From positions 1-64,000 of the forward strand of contig NZ_JFKE01000008.1 in assembly GCF_000647975.1 (NCBI RefSeq): a stretch of 64,000 nt of DNA, read 5' to 3'. Origin of the DNA: Actibacterium mucosum KCTC 23349 (GTDB lineage Bacteria; Pseudomonadota; Alphaproteobacteria; Rhodobacterales; Rhodobacteraceae). The notes under the pieces are model-generated. The model had not been told where the DNA came from. It saw only the letters and a list, made by a program, of their open reading frames with translations, and ran no database searches. Positions 32,981 to 41,177 of this stretch are shown piece by piece. Position numbers and translations under genes: made by a program. Each line of letters begins with the position of its first letter. Position 1 is the stretch's first letter.

Positions 32981-34507
32981 ATGACGACAACGCGCAACAC
33001 CGTAATCTTGGCCGCGGCTTTCTGGTCTTGCGCGTTGCCATTGCATGCCAACGGGTGGGGGGAGCCCCACCTGTCGATCATTCCCCGCACCGAGGCCGAG
33101 GCCGCGCGGATTGCCGCCGTGACGGCCCCGACGACCCGGTTTGATGCACCCGAACCCTTTGAAACCCACCCGGCGGGTAAGGCCACCAAGTTTGACGCCC
33201 TGAACCGCAATGCGTTCTCTTTCGCCAGTGCGAATATGTCGTTCGAGCGCGAGCTGGACTTCAAGGTCGGGAACGGTTTCTTCCGCAAGCTTTGGGTGAC
33301 GGCTCCTGCGTCGACCGTCAGCAGCGACGGGTTGGGCCCGATCTACAACGCCCGCGCTTGTCAGCGTTGCCATATAAAAGACGGGCGCGGTCATCCGCCC
33401 GAGGACGGTGATGACGCGGGTGTGTCAATGTTCCTGCGCGTGTCGATCCCTGACGAGGTCAGCGGGCTGAACGCCGAGGCGTTGAGCTATCTGGCAAACG
33501 TGCCTGAGCCGACTTATGGCACGCAGATACAAGACAAGTCGATCGCAGGTGTCCCGGCCGAGGGGCGCATGCAGGTCACCTATGAACCCGAGGTGGTCAC
33601 CTTGGGTGACGGTACGCAGGTGACCCTGCGCAAACCCACGTATCAACTGGGCGATCCGGCTTATGGCCCCCTGCATCCACAGGCGCGCCTCAGCCCGCGC
33701 GTGGCGCCGCAGATGATCGGGCTGGGCCTGCTGGAAGCTATCCCCGAAGCTGACATCATGGCCCTTGCCGACCCGGAAGATGCCAATGGCGATGGGATCT
33801 CGGGCAAAGCAAACCGCGTCTGGTCAGAGGAATACCAGCAATGGATGCTGGGGCGGTTCGGTCTGAAGGCGGGTGCGCCGACAATCCGTGCGCAATCTGC
33901 CGGTGCGTTCAGCGGCGATATGGGCCTGTCGACCCCGCTGCATCCGGACGCTTGGGGCGAATGCTCGGCCGTGCAGACCGATTGTCGGGCTGCGCCCGAT
34001 GGCAGCGACGCGCCTGAACATGTTGAGGTTTCGGCGCAGGTACTGGACCTGGTCACCTTCTATTCGCGCAATCTGGCCGTTCCGGCCCGCCGTGATCTGG
34101 ACGCGCCGCAAGTTTTGCGGGGCAAACAGCTTTTTTCTGATGCGGGCTGCCAGTCCTGCCACCGGCCGAAATTTGTGACCCACCGCCTGACGGATCAACC
34201 CGAGCAGAGCTTTCAGTTGATCTGGCCCTATACCGATATGCTGTTGCACGATATGGGGGAAGGGCTGGCCGACAACCGCCGCGAATGGCTGGCTGATGGC
34301 CGCGAATGGCGCACGCCGCCTCTTTGGGGAATCGGGATGACAAAAACGGTCAGCGAGCACAGCTTTTTCCTGCATGACGGCCGCGCGCGCAACATGTTGG
34401 AGGCCATCCTGTGGCACGGAGGCGAGGCCGAGGCCGCCCGCGAAACCGTGCGACAGATGCCTGCCGTTGATCGTGCTGCACTGATCGCCTTTCTGGAGTC
34501 GCTTTGA
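32981..34507 (+). CDS. Di-haem DUF1111 (thiol oxidoreductase-like) protein
   Basis: 508 aa with an N-terminal signal peptide (VILAAAFWSCALPLHA). Two haem-binding sites are seen: CQRCHIKDGRGHPP near residue 128 and CQSCHRPKF near residue 390. FRLLPGHTHN-type late motifs appear as HSFFLHDGRARNMLEAILWH. This is the DUF1111 di-haem family related to bacterial cytochrome c peroxidases. It lies 6 nt behind the imelysin gene and directly abuts the next one (start 34508). In these clusters it probably changes the redox state of iron for the imelysins (inference). Confidence 0.92.
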   Translation: MTTTRNTVILAAAFWSCALPLHANGWGEPHLSIIPRTEAEAARIAAVTAPTTRFDAPEPFETHPAGKATKFDALNRNAFSFASANMSFERELDFKVGNGFFRKLWVTAPASTVSSDGLGPIYNARACQRCHIKDGRGHPPEDGDDAGVSMFLRVSIPDEVSGLNAEALSYLANVPEPTYGTQIQDKSIAGVPAEGRMQVTYEPEVVTLGDGTQVTLRKPTYQLGDPAYGPLHPQARLSPRVAPQMIGLGLLEAIPEADIMALADPEDANGDGISGKANRVWSEEYQQWMLGRFGLKAGAPTIRAQSAGAFSGDMGLSTPLHPDAWGECSAVQTDCRAAPDGSDAPEHVEVSAQVLDLVTFYSRNLAVPARRDLDAPQVLRGKQLFSDAGCQSCHRPKFVTHRLTDQPEQSFQLIWPYTDMLLHDMGEGLADNRREWLADGREWRTPPLWGIGMTKTVSEHSFFLHDGRARNMLEAILWHGGEAEAARETVRQMPAVDRAALIAFLESL

Positions 34508-35581
34508 ATGATCCGCGCCATTGTTTTGCTGATGTCCCTGCTTTTGGTCCTGCCGGTCAAGGCACAGACCGGCACGGAAATATCCAAGGAACTGGGCCTG
34601 CCTTATTGGGCGCCGGGCCGCGGTGAGGTAGATCACGACGCGCTGCGTCGCCGTTCACTGAACGTGTTAGAGCGGCAATACAGCGCCTTTGTTGTAGCAA
34701 GCGAAGAGCTGCACGACAGCGCTATAGCCTATTGCGACGCCGACGCGCCGCGTGAGGACGTGGTGACAGCGTTTCGCGCCGCTTGGTTGGCATGGGCGCC
34801 GTTGGACAGCTATCAATTTGGCCCGGTCGAGTTCAACGGCGCGGTACTGTCGGTCAATTTCTGGCCAGACAAGAAGAACTTTACAGGCCGCGCATTGGCC
34901 GGGCTTCTGAAACAACCCCTGCAATCGCAAAGGGACCCGGCCACGATTGCGGCGGCCTCGGCCGCAGTACAGGGGCTGCCCGCGATAGAAATGCTGCTGT
35001 TCACCGAGGCACCTGAATGCCCGGCAATAACCGGCGTCTCGGGCTTTCTGGCCCAGATGGCCCAGCGGCTTTACGATGATTGGTTCGGCCCCGACGGCTG
35101 GGCCGATCTGGCGCGTGCTGCGGGCCCCGACAATCCGGTTTACTTGTCTGCAGAAGAGTTCACGAAGACGCTGTATACCGCGCTTGATTTTGGGCTGATC
35201 CGGATATCCGAACAAAGGCTGGGCCGCCCGTTGGGTACGTTTGATCGCAGCTTTCCAACCCGCGCCGAGGCTTGGCGGTCCGGCCTGAGCAACGCGATTA
35301 TCGGCGCGCAGCTGGACGGTGTGGCGGCGATGATCCGCGAGGGTTTTGCCGGCGACATCCGCGACCCGGACCGGGCCTGGGTCCTGAAGGTTATCGGCCA
35401 AACTCAAACCCGACTGGACCGCGTTGCGTTGCCCATTTCCGATGCCGTTGCAGATCCCGTATCCCGCGTCCGGGTGGAAGTTCTGAAGCAAAAGGTCGAC
35501 GCGCTGCGCCTTTCGCTGGCCGAGGACATTGGGCCCGGATTAGGTGTCGATACCGGGTTCAGCCCGGCGGATGGCGACTGA
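34508..35581 (+). CDS. Second imelysin-family protein, variant motif
   Basis: 357 aa. Signal peptide RAIVLLMSLLLVLPVKAQ. Imelysin fold with AWLAWAPLDSYQFGPVE and QGLPAIEMLLF. The second element stands where the GxHxxE motif is expected but reads GLPAIE, so the metal-ligand histidine is replaced by proline; the first imelysin of the cluster keeps it. It could be a partner that has lost the metal site. It starts 1 nt after the di-haem gene stop. Confidence 0.87.
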   Translation: MIRAIVLLMSLLLVLPVKAQTGTEISKELGLPYWAPGRGEVDHDALRRRSLNVLERQYSAFVVASEELHDSAIAYCDADAPREDVVTAFRAAWLAWAPLDSYQFGPVEFNGAVLSVNFWPDKKNFTGRALAGLLKQPLQSQRDPATIAAASAAVQGLPAIEMLLFTEAPECPAITGVSGFLAQMAQRLYDDWFGPDGWADLARAAGPDNPVYLSAEEFTKTLYTALDFGLIRISEQRLGRPLGTFDRSFPTRAEAWRSGLSNAIIGAQLDGVAAMIREGFAGDIRDPDRAWVLKVIGQTQTRLDRVALPISDAVADPVSRVRVEVLKQKVDALRLSLAEDIGPGLGVDTGFSPADGD

Positions 35582-36641
35582 CATGCGGCGGCGCGGGTTC
35601 CTTGCAGGCGCGGTTGCCAGCGTTGTGGCGCAACCAACCTGGGCCAATGCCGGGTCGCCTGCGTTGCTATCTGCGCTGAACGATACCAATAACAATGCGT
35701 GGCTGGTTGGCTTGACGCGCTCTGGCACGGTGACCTTCCGTTTGCCGATTCCGGGCCGTGGACACGCGGCGGCGGCTCATCCGTCGCGTCCTGTCGCCGT
35801 TGCGTTTGCCCGCCGTCCCGGGCGTTTCGCCGTCGTCATCGACTGTGCCGAAGGTGTCGAAGCCGCGCGTTTGAGCGCGCCAGAAGGTCGCCATTTCTAT
35901 GGCCATGGCGCGTTCACCGAAGATGGCCGATACCTTCTGACCACAGAAAACGCGTTTGACGACGGTCAAGGCCGCATTGGCGTTTGGGATGCCGGCGACA
36001 GGTTCAAACGGTTGGATGACCTTCCGTCCGGCGGTGTGGGCCCCCATGAAATTCTGCGCCTGCCCAATGGAGGTTTCGCGGTCGCCAACGGCGGGATTCA
36101 AACCCACCCCAACAGCGGTCGCACACGGCTGAACGTGCCAACCATGCGCACCAATCTTGCGTTTCTGGACCCATGGGGCGCAATCTCGAATGTGGTCGAA
36201 GCCCCTGATACCCAGAGGCAGAACTCCATCCGTCATATCGATGCAGATGCAGTCGGGCGCATTGCCATCGCACTTCAATGGCAGGGCGACCCGCGAAAGC
36301 GCGCCCCGGTGGCAGCGATGCTCAATGAGCAGGGCCTGACCTATCTCGAACATCCGGCCACGATGCGGCTCAAGCATTATGGCGGCTCCGTCGCGATCGC
36401 CGGAAATGGTCAGAGCTTCTTTGTGACCGGTCCGAAAGGCGACAGCGTTCTGTCGTTTGACATGGACAGCGGCGCGCCACTTGCGGCCTATGACATGCCG
36501 TTGGCCAGCGGTGTCGCGACCTTTGGGTCGGGCGTCGCAATCAGCTCAAGCTCGGGTATTGCCGCGATGACGGCAGAGGCAAAAACCCAACTTGCGGGCA
36601 AGGTCGACGGCGTCTGGGACAATCACCTCGTGCGCCTGTAA
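35571..36641 (+). CDS. DUF1513 beta-propeller-like protein, Tat signal
   Basis: 356 aa from ATG 35571 (MATDMRRRGFLAGAVASVVA); ATG 35583 is an alternative start. The twin-arginine RRRGFL motif suggests Tat export. The body contains repeated beta-strand elements (RGHAAAAHPSRPVAVAFARR, YGHGAFTEDGRYLLTTENAF, VGPHEILRLPNGGFAVANGG) typical of DUF1513, a seven-bladed propeller family. It overlaps the preceding imelysin gene and ends the cluster. No enzymatic role is known. Confidence 0.88.
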   Translation: MATDMRRRGFLAGAVASVVAQPTWANAGSPALLSALNDTNNNAWLVGLTRSGTVTFRLPIPGRGHAAAAHPSRPVAVAFARRPGRFAVVIDCAEGVEAARLSAPEGRHFYGHGAFTEDGRYLLTTENAFDDGQGRIGVWDAGDRFKRLDDLPSGGVGPHEILRLPNGGFAVANGGIQTHPNSGRTRLNVPTMRTNLAFLDPWGAISNVVEAPDTQRQNSIRHIDADAVGRIAIALQWQGDPRKRAPVAAMLNEQGLTYLEHPATMRLKHYGGSVAIAGNGQSFFVTGPKGDSVLSFDMDSGAPLAAYDMPLASGVATFGSGVAISSSSGIAAMTAEAKTQLAGKVDGVWDNHLVRL

Positions 36642-36650
36642 CAGCCCTTA

Positions 36651-36664
36651 CATCCCGCGGGATG
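36651..36664. repeat. 14-nt perfect palindrome
   Basis: CATCCCGCGGGATG lies in the 97-nt gap between the convergent DUF1513 and aminotransferase genes. It has no loop and no T-run, so its role is unclear. Confidence 0.4.
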
Positions 36665-36738
36665 ACAGCACCATCAACCGCACATGTCGTCGCCAACGCT
36701 GAATGCCTGTACCGGCCGGTTGTGCGAACACGGTACGG

Positions 36739-37692
36739 TTACTGGTGCGCAGCCGTCCGTCGTTGCTTTTGACCGGCAATATCTTTGGCGATCAGTTGCT
36801 TATAAAGCGCACGTATGCGGGTCATCACCGGCCGATCACCGCTTCCCACGACCTTGCCATCAATGCTTGCGACAGGTGTCTGCGCGCCGAATGTGCCGGT
36901 CAGGAACGCTTCGTCTGCACTATAAGCTTCGTAGAGCGAATAGTTCTTTTCCCGCACAGGAATACCGTTGTCTCGACACAGATCGATGACCTTCTGACGG
37001 GTCACACCGTTCATGCAATAGTCGCCGGTCGACGTCCAAACCTCGTCCTTTCTGACGATGAAAAAATTGCAGGCGTTTGTTGTGTTTACGAACCCGTGCG
37101 GGTCCAGCATCAGGGCCTCGTCCGCCCCGGCTTGTTCGGCCTGCAGGCACGCGATCACGCAATTCAGCTTGGAATGGCTGTTGAACTTGGCATCCTGGGA
37201 ATGGGGCAGGCCGCGGACTTGCGGCACGCTGGCAAGACGAATGCCTTTTTCGGCCAGGTGCTCGGCCGGTTTGGAATGCTCCAAGATCGCGACGATGGTC
37301 GGCCCGGACCGGCTGAGCGAAGGGTGCTGAAACGGTTTCACCTTGCGTCCGCGTGTGATCATCAGACGGCAATGCGCGTCGCCGGTCATGCCGTTGGCCT
37401 TGGCTGTTGCGTCCAGAAGATCGCGAATATCGTCCGGCGTTTCGTCGATTTCCAGCGACACGGCCTTCAACGAATTGAACAGCCGGTCCATGTGGTCGTC
37501 GAAAAACGCCCATTCGCCATCGTAAAGCCGCATGCCTTCCCACATGCCGTCGCCCAGCATGAAGCCACTGTCGTAAACCGACACCACGGCCTCGTCCTTG
37601 TGGACAAGCGCGCCGTTGACCCAGATCTTCAAATCGGCATTGCGCGGATCGTCTTCGGCGTCGTGCGTGGTGGGGGCGTTTTCGGTTGTCAT
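36739..37692 (-). CDS. Class IV aminotransferase (BCAT/D-amino acid type)
   Basis: 317 aa. Fold-type IV PLP enzyme: VYDSGFMLGDGMWEGMRLYD near residue 39, SKLNCVIACLQAEQAGADEA with the PLP-binding Lys, and LMLDPHGFVNTTNACNFF. The GDGMWEGMR wording and substrate-loop differ from canonical IlvE, so it may act on D-amino acids, branched-chain acids or 4-amino-4-deoxychorismate-like compounds. It ends the minus-strand series that starts at the guanidine riboswitch, but a 65-nt gap to the next gene upstream leaves open whether it is in that operon. Confidence 0.9.
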   Translation of the reverse strand: MTTENAPTTHDAEDDPRNADLKIWVNGALVHKDEAVVSVYDSGFMLGDGMWEGMRLYDGEWAFFDDHMDRLFNSLKAVSLEIDETPDDIRDLLDATAKANGMTGDAHCRLMITRGRKVKPFQHPSLSRSGPTIVAILEHSKPAEHLAEKGIRLASVPQVRGLPHSQDAKFNSHSKLNCVIACLQAEQAGADEALMLDPHGFVNTTNACNFFIVRKDEVWTSTGDYCMNGVTRQKVIDLCRDNGIPVREKNYSLYEAYSADEAFLTGTFGAQTPVASIDGKVVGSGDRPVMTRIRALYKQLIAKDIAGQKQRRTAAHQ

Positions 37693-37757
37693 GGGGGGCC
37701 TCGGGCGTGCGATGGTTTGGCGCCATCGTCACGCCCGCGGCGATCTTGTCAAGATGA

Positions 37758-37919
37758 TCAACGACGCAGCGCGGCGTATCCCAGCCCGGCCAGCGCCAAC
37801 ACCATCAACGCGATGGCGCCTTCGGAACCATGCGGGTGCGCGTGGACATGTTCACCGGTATGTGCCAGTGCGGGCAGGGCGGTCAGGCCCGCGGCCAACA
37901 CAGCAAGAACAGTTTTCAT
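37758..37919 (-). CDS. 53-aa His-rich membrane/exported peptide
   Basis: A short frame from ATG 37919 to TGA 37758 overlaps the upstream gene by 4 nt (ATGA), a strong sign that it is translated. It starts with a signal-like helix (KTVLAVLAAGLTALPALAHT), continues with a metal-binding-like stretch (HTGEHVHAHPHGSEG, five His) and ends with a second helix (GAIALMVLALAGLGYAALRR). The layout resembles small HupE/UreJ-like or DUF6732-type proteins. It could bind or pass nickel or another metal for the ureohydrolase of the same operon (inference). Confidence 0.75.
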   Translation of the reverse strand: MKTVLAVLAAGLTALPALAHTGEHVHAHPHGSEGAIALMVLALAGLGYAALRR

Positions 37920-38344
37920 CCCTCAATCTCCTTTTTACGAGCGGACAGAAATTCACGGATGTCCCAGACCGATTTTTCGTCGATCGAGACATAGACAAGG
38001 CCCATATTGGTTCGTTCACGCACCATTTCGGCGGGAAAGGGCAGATAGCTCAGCTCGCGGCTGCCAAAGGACGGGCTGGCGGTGCCGACCTGCCAGTCGG
38101 TCGTCAGTTCCACATCCACAAGCTTCAGCGCTTTGTCACCGCCCACACCGGGACGTTCAAACGGCACACCGGCCAGCTTCAGGTAGCTGGACTTGTCTGC
38201 GGCCTTGACGAACCCGTCGATGAATTGCGTGGCCAGAACCTGCAGGTCGGCGGCCTCGTCCTCGGGGAGCATATGGCTGTGCAGGTGGTCCCCATCATGG
38301 TGATGATTGTGGCCAATATGGCCGTTCACGATGTCATGTGGCAT
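37916..38344 (-). CDS. Uncharacterised His-rich protein in guanidine operon
   Basis: 142 aa from ATG 38344, overlapping the ureohydrolase stop by 11 nt. The N-terminus is histidine-rich: MPHDIVNGHIGHNHHHDGDH followed by LHSHM, ten His in 25 residues. The remaining 115 residues form a soluble domain (LQVLATQFIDGFVKAADKSS, ALKLVDVELTTDWQVGTASP, VWDIREFLSARKKEIEG). I do not recognise the family. The His tail is like those of nickel chaperones such as UreE or HypB, and its position directly behind a likely nickel enzyme makes a metallochaperone role plausible. Confidence 0.8.
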   Translation of the reverse strand: MPHDIVNGHIGHNHHHDGDHLHSHMLPEDEAADLQVLATQFIDGFVKAADKSSYLKLAGVPFERPGVGGDKALKLVDVELTTDWQVGTASPSFGSRELSYLPFPAEMVRERTNMGLVYVSIDEKSVWDIREFLSARKKEIEG

Positions 38345-39578
38345 TTGACCACCTCTTGCCCTGAAACTCGCCATGCGGGATTTCAACCGGCTTGTCGATA
38401 TGAACCTTGTGTTTGCCCAACGTGCCGTTGCTGACCATCGCGCCCAACACGTCGACAATCACGCGGGTGCCCATCAGGGCGGTGATGTCCGAGGTGTCAT
38501 AGGGCGGCGAGACCTCGACCAACTCCATGCCGCAGATACCCTGCGCCGCGACCTTGCTGGCCAGCGCCAGCGCCTCACGCGGCAGGAACCCGCCGGGTTC
38601 GGGCCAGCCGGTGCCGGGCACAAAACCGCAATCGATGCTGTCGATGTCAAAGGACATATAGACCATGTCCACACCGTCCCACGCCATTTCCAGCGCCATC
38701 TCGGCGGTTTTGTCGACGCCCATCCGCTCCATATCGGCCATGGTGATGATGTTCGTTTCACGCTCGCGTGCGACCTTTACCGCCTCGCGCGGGACCTGCC
38801 AGCCACCGATGCCGACCTGAACAAGGTTCTTGGCCGGAACGTTGGGCAGGTTTGTCGAGTGGAACCAGGGGGTTGTGTGCATGCGTTCATCCAGGTCTTT
38901 CTCCTGAATGTCGGCGTGGCGGTCGAAATGCACGATGCCAATTTTCTTGGACGTGCATTCGGCGATGCCCCGCACGCAGGGGAAGCCGATCGAATGGTCG
39001 CCGCCGATCATGATCGGCAGGCTGCCCGAGCTGAACACGTGGCTGACGGCGCGGCTGATCTGGTCAAAGCTCTTTTCCAGATTGGCCGGGATAGTGAAGA
39101 CGTCGCCGGCATCGCACATGGTCATCTGTTCGCGCAGATCAACGCCGAGCTCATAGTTATAAGGCGTATAAAGCGCCGAGATCTTGCGCAGGCCCTGCGG
39201 GCCAAACCGGGTGCCGGGCCGATAGGTGGTGCCGCCGTCAAACGGGATGCCCAGAACGGTGGCGTCGTAATTGGCAACCTCCAAAACATCCTCGGCATAG
39301 GGGGCCTTGAGGAAAGTGTTGATGCCGGCGTAATGGGGCAGTTCGCCCCGTGCGAAGGTGGGGATCGACTTGTCGTCGATGCTGTCGGCGCCGGTCAGAC
39401 CCATGCGCAATGCCCAGCGGCGTTCCTCGTCGGCGCGGCCTTCGGGAATGTCGGCCTCGGCCTGCATGGCCTTCCATCCGCCCAGCTTGGTCAGGTCGGG
39501 ATGGTGGGCGCGGGCCTGCGGCAGGCGCCGATCCGCCGGGTGGTGCGAGCGCGTGCGCTCAGGCGGGGTGAAGAACAT
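38334..39578 (-). CDS. gdmH: Ureohydrolase, probable guanidine hydrolase GdmH
   Basis: 414 aa from ATG 39578 (MFFTPPERTRSHHPADRRLP), about 100 aa longer than typical agmatinases. Ureohydrolase metal motifs are all present: GGDHSIGFPC, HFDRHADIQE (D-x-H-x-D with Arg at x) and SFDIDSIDCGFVPGTGWPEP. The Trp in PGTGWPEPGG stands where agmatinases and arginases have Thr. FDGGTTYRPGTRFGPQGLRK marks the N-terminal active-site loop. Known guanidine hydrolases (cyanobacterial Sll1077/GdmH) are long, nickel-dependent members of this family that split guanidine to urea and ammonia. The ykkC riboswitch and ABC importer in the same operon make guanidine the most likely substrate. Agmatinase or guanidino-acid hydrolase remain alternatives. 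Confidence 0.85.
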   Translation of the reverse strand: MFFTPPERTRSHHPADRRLPQARAHHPDLTKLGGWKAMQAEADIPEGRADEERRWALRMGLTGADSIDDKSIPTFARGELPHYAGINTFLKAPYAEDVLEVANYDATVLGIPFDGGTTYRPGTRFGPQGLRKISALYTPYNYELGVDLREQMTMCDAGDVFTIPANLEKSFDQISRAVSHVFSSGSLPIMIGGDHSIGFPCVRGIAECTSKKIGIVHFDRHADIQEKDLDERMHTTPWFHSTNLPNVPAKNLVQVGIGGWQVPREAVKVARERETNIITMADMERMGVDKTAEMALEMAWDGVDMVYMSFDIDSIDCGFVPGTGWPEPGGFLPREALALASKVAAQGICGMELVEVSPPYDTSDITALMGTRVIVDVLGAMVSNGTLGKHKVHIDKPVEIPHGEFQGKRWSNAT

Positions 39579-40326
39579 GGGTTTCCTCCTTGATCGTCTG
39601 GAAGGGGATGCCCCCATTTCGGGCATCGAAATCATACGTGATTGTGGCCCCGATGATGTCGGGATCGGTGGGATCCCAGCGGGGTTTGTCAAAGACCAGA
39701 ACGCGGTCGCCCAGCTTGAACCCTTCGTCCAGGTCGTGGGTGACCATGAACACGGTCATGCCGGTCTCTTCGCGTAACTCCATAAGGAAATCATGCATTT
39801 GCAGGCGGGTTCCGGGATCCAGCGCGCCAAAGGGTTCGTCCAGTAGCAGGATGCGCGGCGTTGCGGTCAGGGCCTGTCCAATGGCAAGACGCTGTTGCAT
39901 GCCGCCGGACAGCGCCGTGGGGTAAAGATCGGCGGCGTGGGCAAGGCCGATCCGGTCAAGCGTTGCCATGGCGCGATCACGCGCGCCCTTGCGGGCCTTA
40001 CGCGGCAGAAACCCGAACCGCGTGCCAAAGCTTTCGGCGGCCAGAACATTGTCCATAACCGTCATATGCGGAAAGACCGAATAGCGTTGAAACACCACGC
40101 CCCGTTCGATCCCCGGTTCGCGGGCTGGCGGGTTGCCGTCGATACGGATCTCACCGCGGGTGGGCTGTTCCTCGGCCAGAAGCAGGCGCAGAAAGGTGGA
40201 TTTGCCACAGCCCGATGCGCCGACGATCGAGATAAACTCACCCTCGTCCACGCTTGTGCTGACACGTTCCAGGATGGGGCGCGGGCCGTAGCTTTGGAAG
40301 ATATTGTCGATGGTCACGAAACTCAT
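39559..40326 (-). CDS. NitT/TauT-type ABC ATPase (guanidine operon)
   Basis: 255 aa from ATG 40326, overlapping the permease stop by 4 nt. Walker A GASGCGKST, Q-loop FQRYSVFPHM, signature LSGGMQQRLAIGQAL, Walker B ILLLDEPFGALD and the switch His in VMVTHDL are intact. The C-terminal part (about 40 residues after VLVFDKPRWDPTDPDIIGAT) is longer than in SsuB. It overlaps the hydrolase start by 20 nt. The importer belongs to the class often found next to ykkC riboswitches. Confidence 0.94.
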   Translation of the reverse strand: MSFVTIDNIFQSYGPRPILERVSTSVDEGEFISIVGASGCGKSTFLRLLLAEEQPTRGEIRIDGNPPAREPGIERGVVFQRYSVFPHMTVMDNVLAAESFGTRFGFLPRKARKGARDRAMATLDRIGLAHAADLYPTALSGGMQQRLAIGQALTATPRILLLDEPFGALDPGTRLQMHDFLMELREETGMTVFMVTHDLDEGFKLGDRVLVFDKPRWDPTDPDIIGATITYDFDARNGGIPFQTIKEETHVLHPA

Positions 40327-41135
40327 AGCGCTTCTCCGGACCAGGGGAACGCCTTGCGGGCGGTCTGTTTCAACGCCCAGTCGATGACGAAGGCCAGAAG
40401 CGTGATCCAGATGACGTAGGTCAGGATCACATCCATCGCCAGGTAGCGGCGCACCAGAAAGATGCGATAGCCCAGGCCAAGGTCGCTGGCGATGGCCTCG
40501 GCCGCGATCAGGAACAGCCATGCCGGACCCAGCGACAGGCGCACGGATTGAATGAGGTTCGGCATCAGCTGGGGCAGGGCTACGCGCAGGGCAATCACCC
40601 CGGTCGAGGCGCCCAGTGTCTGGGCCTTGATGATCTGTTCATGCGGGATGTCCAGCACCCGTTGGGACAGGTCGCGGATCAGAAACGGCATGATGCCGAT
40701 GACGATCAGCATGACTTTCGAGGTTTCGCCCAACCCGAACACAATGAACAGGATCGGCAGGATCGCCAGTGGCGGCACCATCGAGGCAACCGAGACAAAC
40801 CCCGACAAAGTGGAGCGTGCATGCGGCAGCAACCCGATGGCCAGACCAAAGGCCAACCCGCCAAGGGCCGCGATGCCCGTTCCCAGCGCCAGCCGTTGCA
40901 GGCTGATCGCGGTGTCATGCCACAACAAGATGCGACCGGACCGGCGGTCGGGCTGTGTGAACAGCCGTTCGGCCGTGTCCACGATGGTTGAGATTGCAGG
41001 CAACAATTTGTCCGACGGGTTCACCGCCAGTCGCGCGTCCGAGCCCATTTTATAGGCCAGAAGCACGGCGAGGAATGGCAGGATCGCCAGGAACAGCGCC
41101 AGCACCCGCCCGGGTTTTTGGTTGATCAGCCGCAT
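40323..41135 (-). CDS. NitT/TauT-type ABC permease (guanidine operon)
   Basis: 270 aa, six predicted helices starting with VLALFLAILPFLAVLLAYKM. The coupling loop IIKAQTLGASTGVIALRVAL and PAWLFLIAAEAIASDLGLGY are standard for SsuC/TauC-like permeases. A periplasmic stretch (SDARLAVNPSDKLLPAISTI) follows helix 1. It lies 42 nt behind the binding-protein gene. Confidence 0.94.
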   Translation of the reverse strand: MRLINQKPGRVLALFLAILPFLAVLLAYKMGSDARLAVNPSDKLLPAISTIVDTAERLFTQPDRRSGRILLWHDTAISLQRLALGTGIAALGGLAFGLAIGLLPHARSTLSGFVSVASMVPPLAILPILFIVFGLGETSKVMLIVIGIMPFLIRDLSQRVLDIPHEQIIKAQTLGASTGVIALRVALPQLMPNLIQSVRLSLGPAWLFLIAAEAIASDLGLGYRIFLVRRYLAMDVILTYVIWITLLAFVIDWALKQTARKAFPWSGEAL

Positions 41136-41177
41136 GGGATAAATGGCCCCGGTCTAAGACGCCGGGGCCCCTTTGGG

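Noticed and set aside
31622-33394. 590-codon open frame on the minus strand
   Set aside because: Antisense to the imelysin gene and the start of the di-haem gene, which have clear signal peptides and motifs; the mirror frame has none.
38334-39578. Plain agmatinase (SpeB) in polyamine metabolism
   Set aside because: Length, the Trp in PGTGW, the ykkC riboswitch and the importer genes all point away from agmatine.
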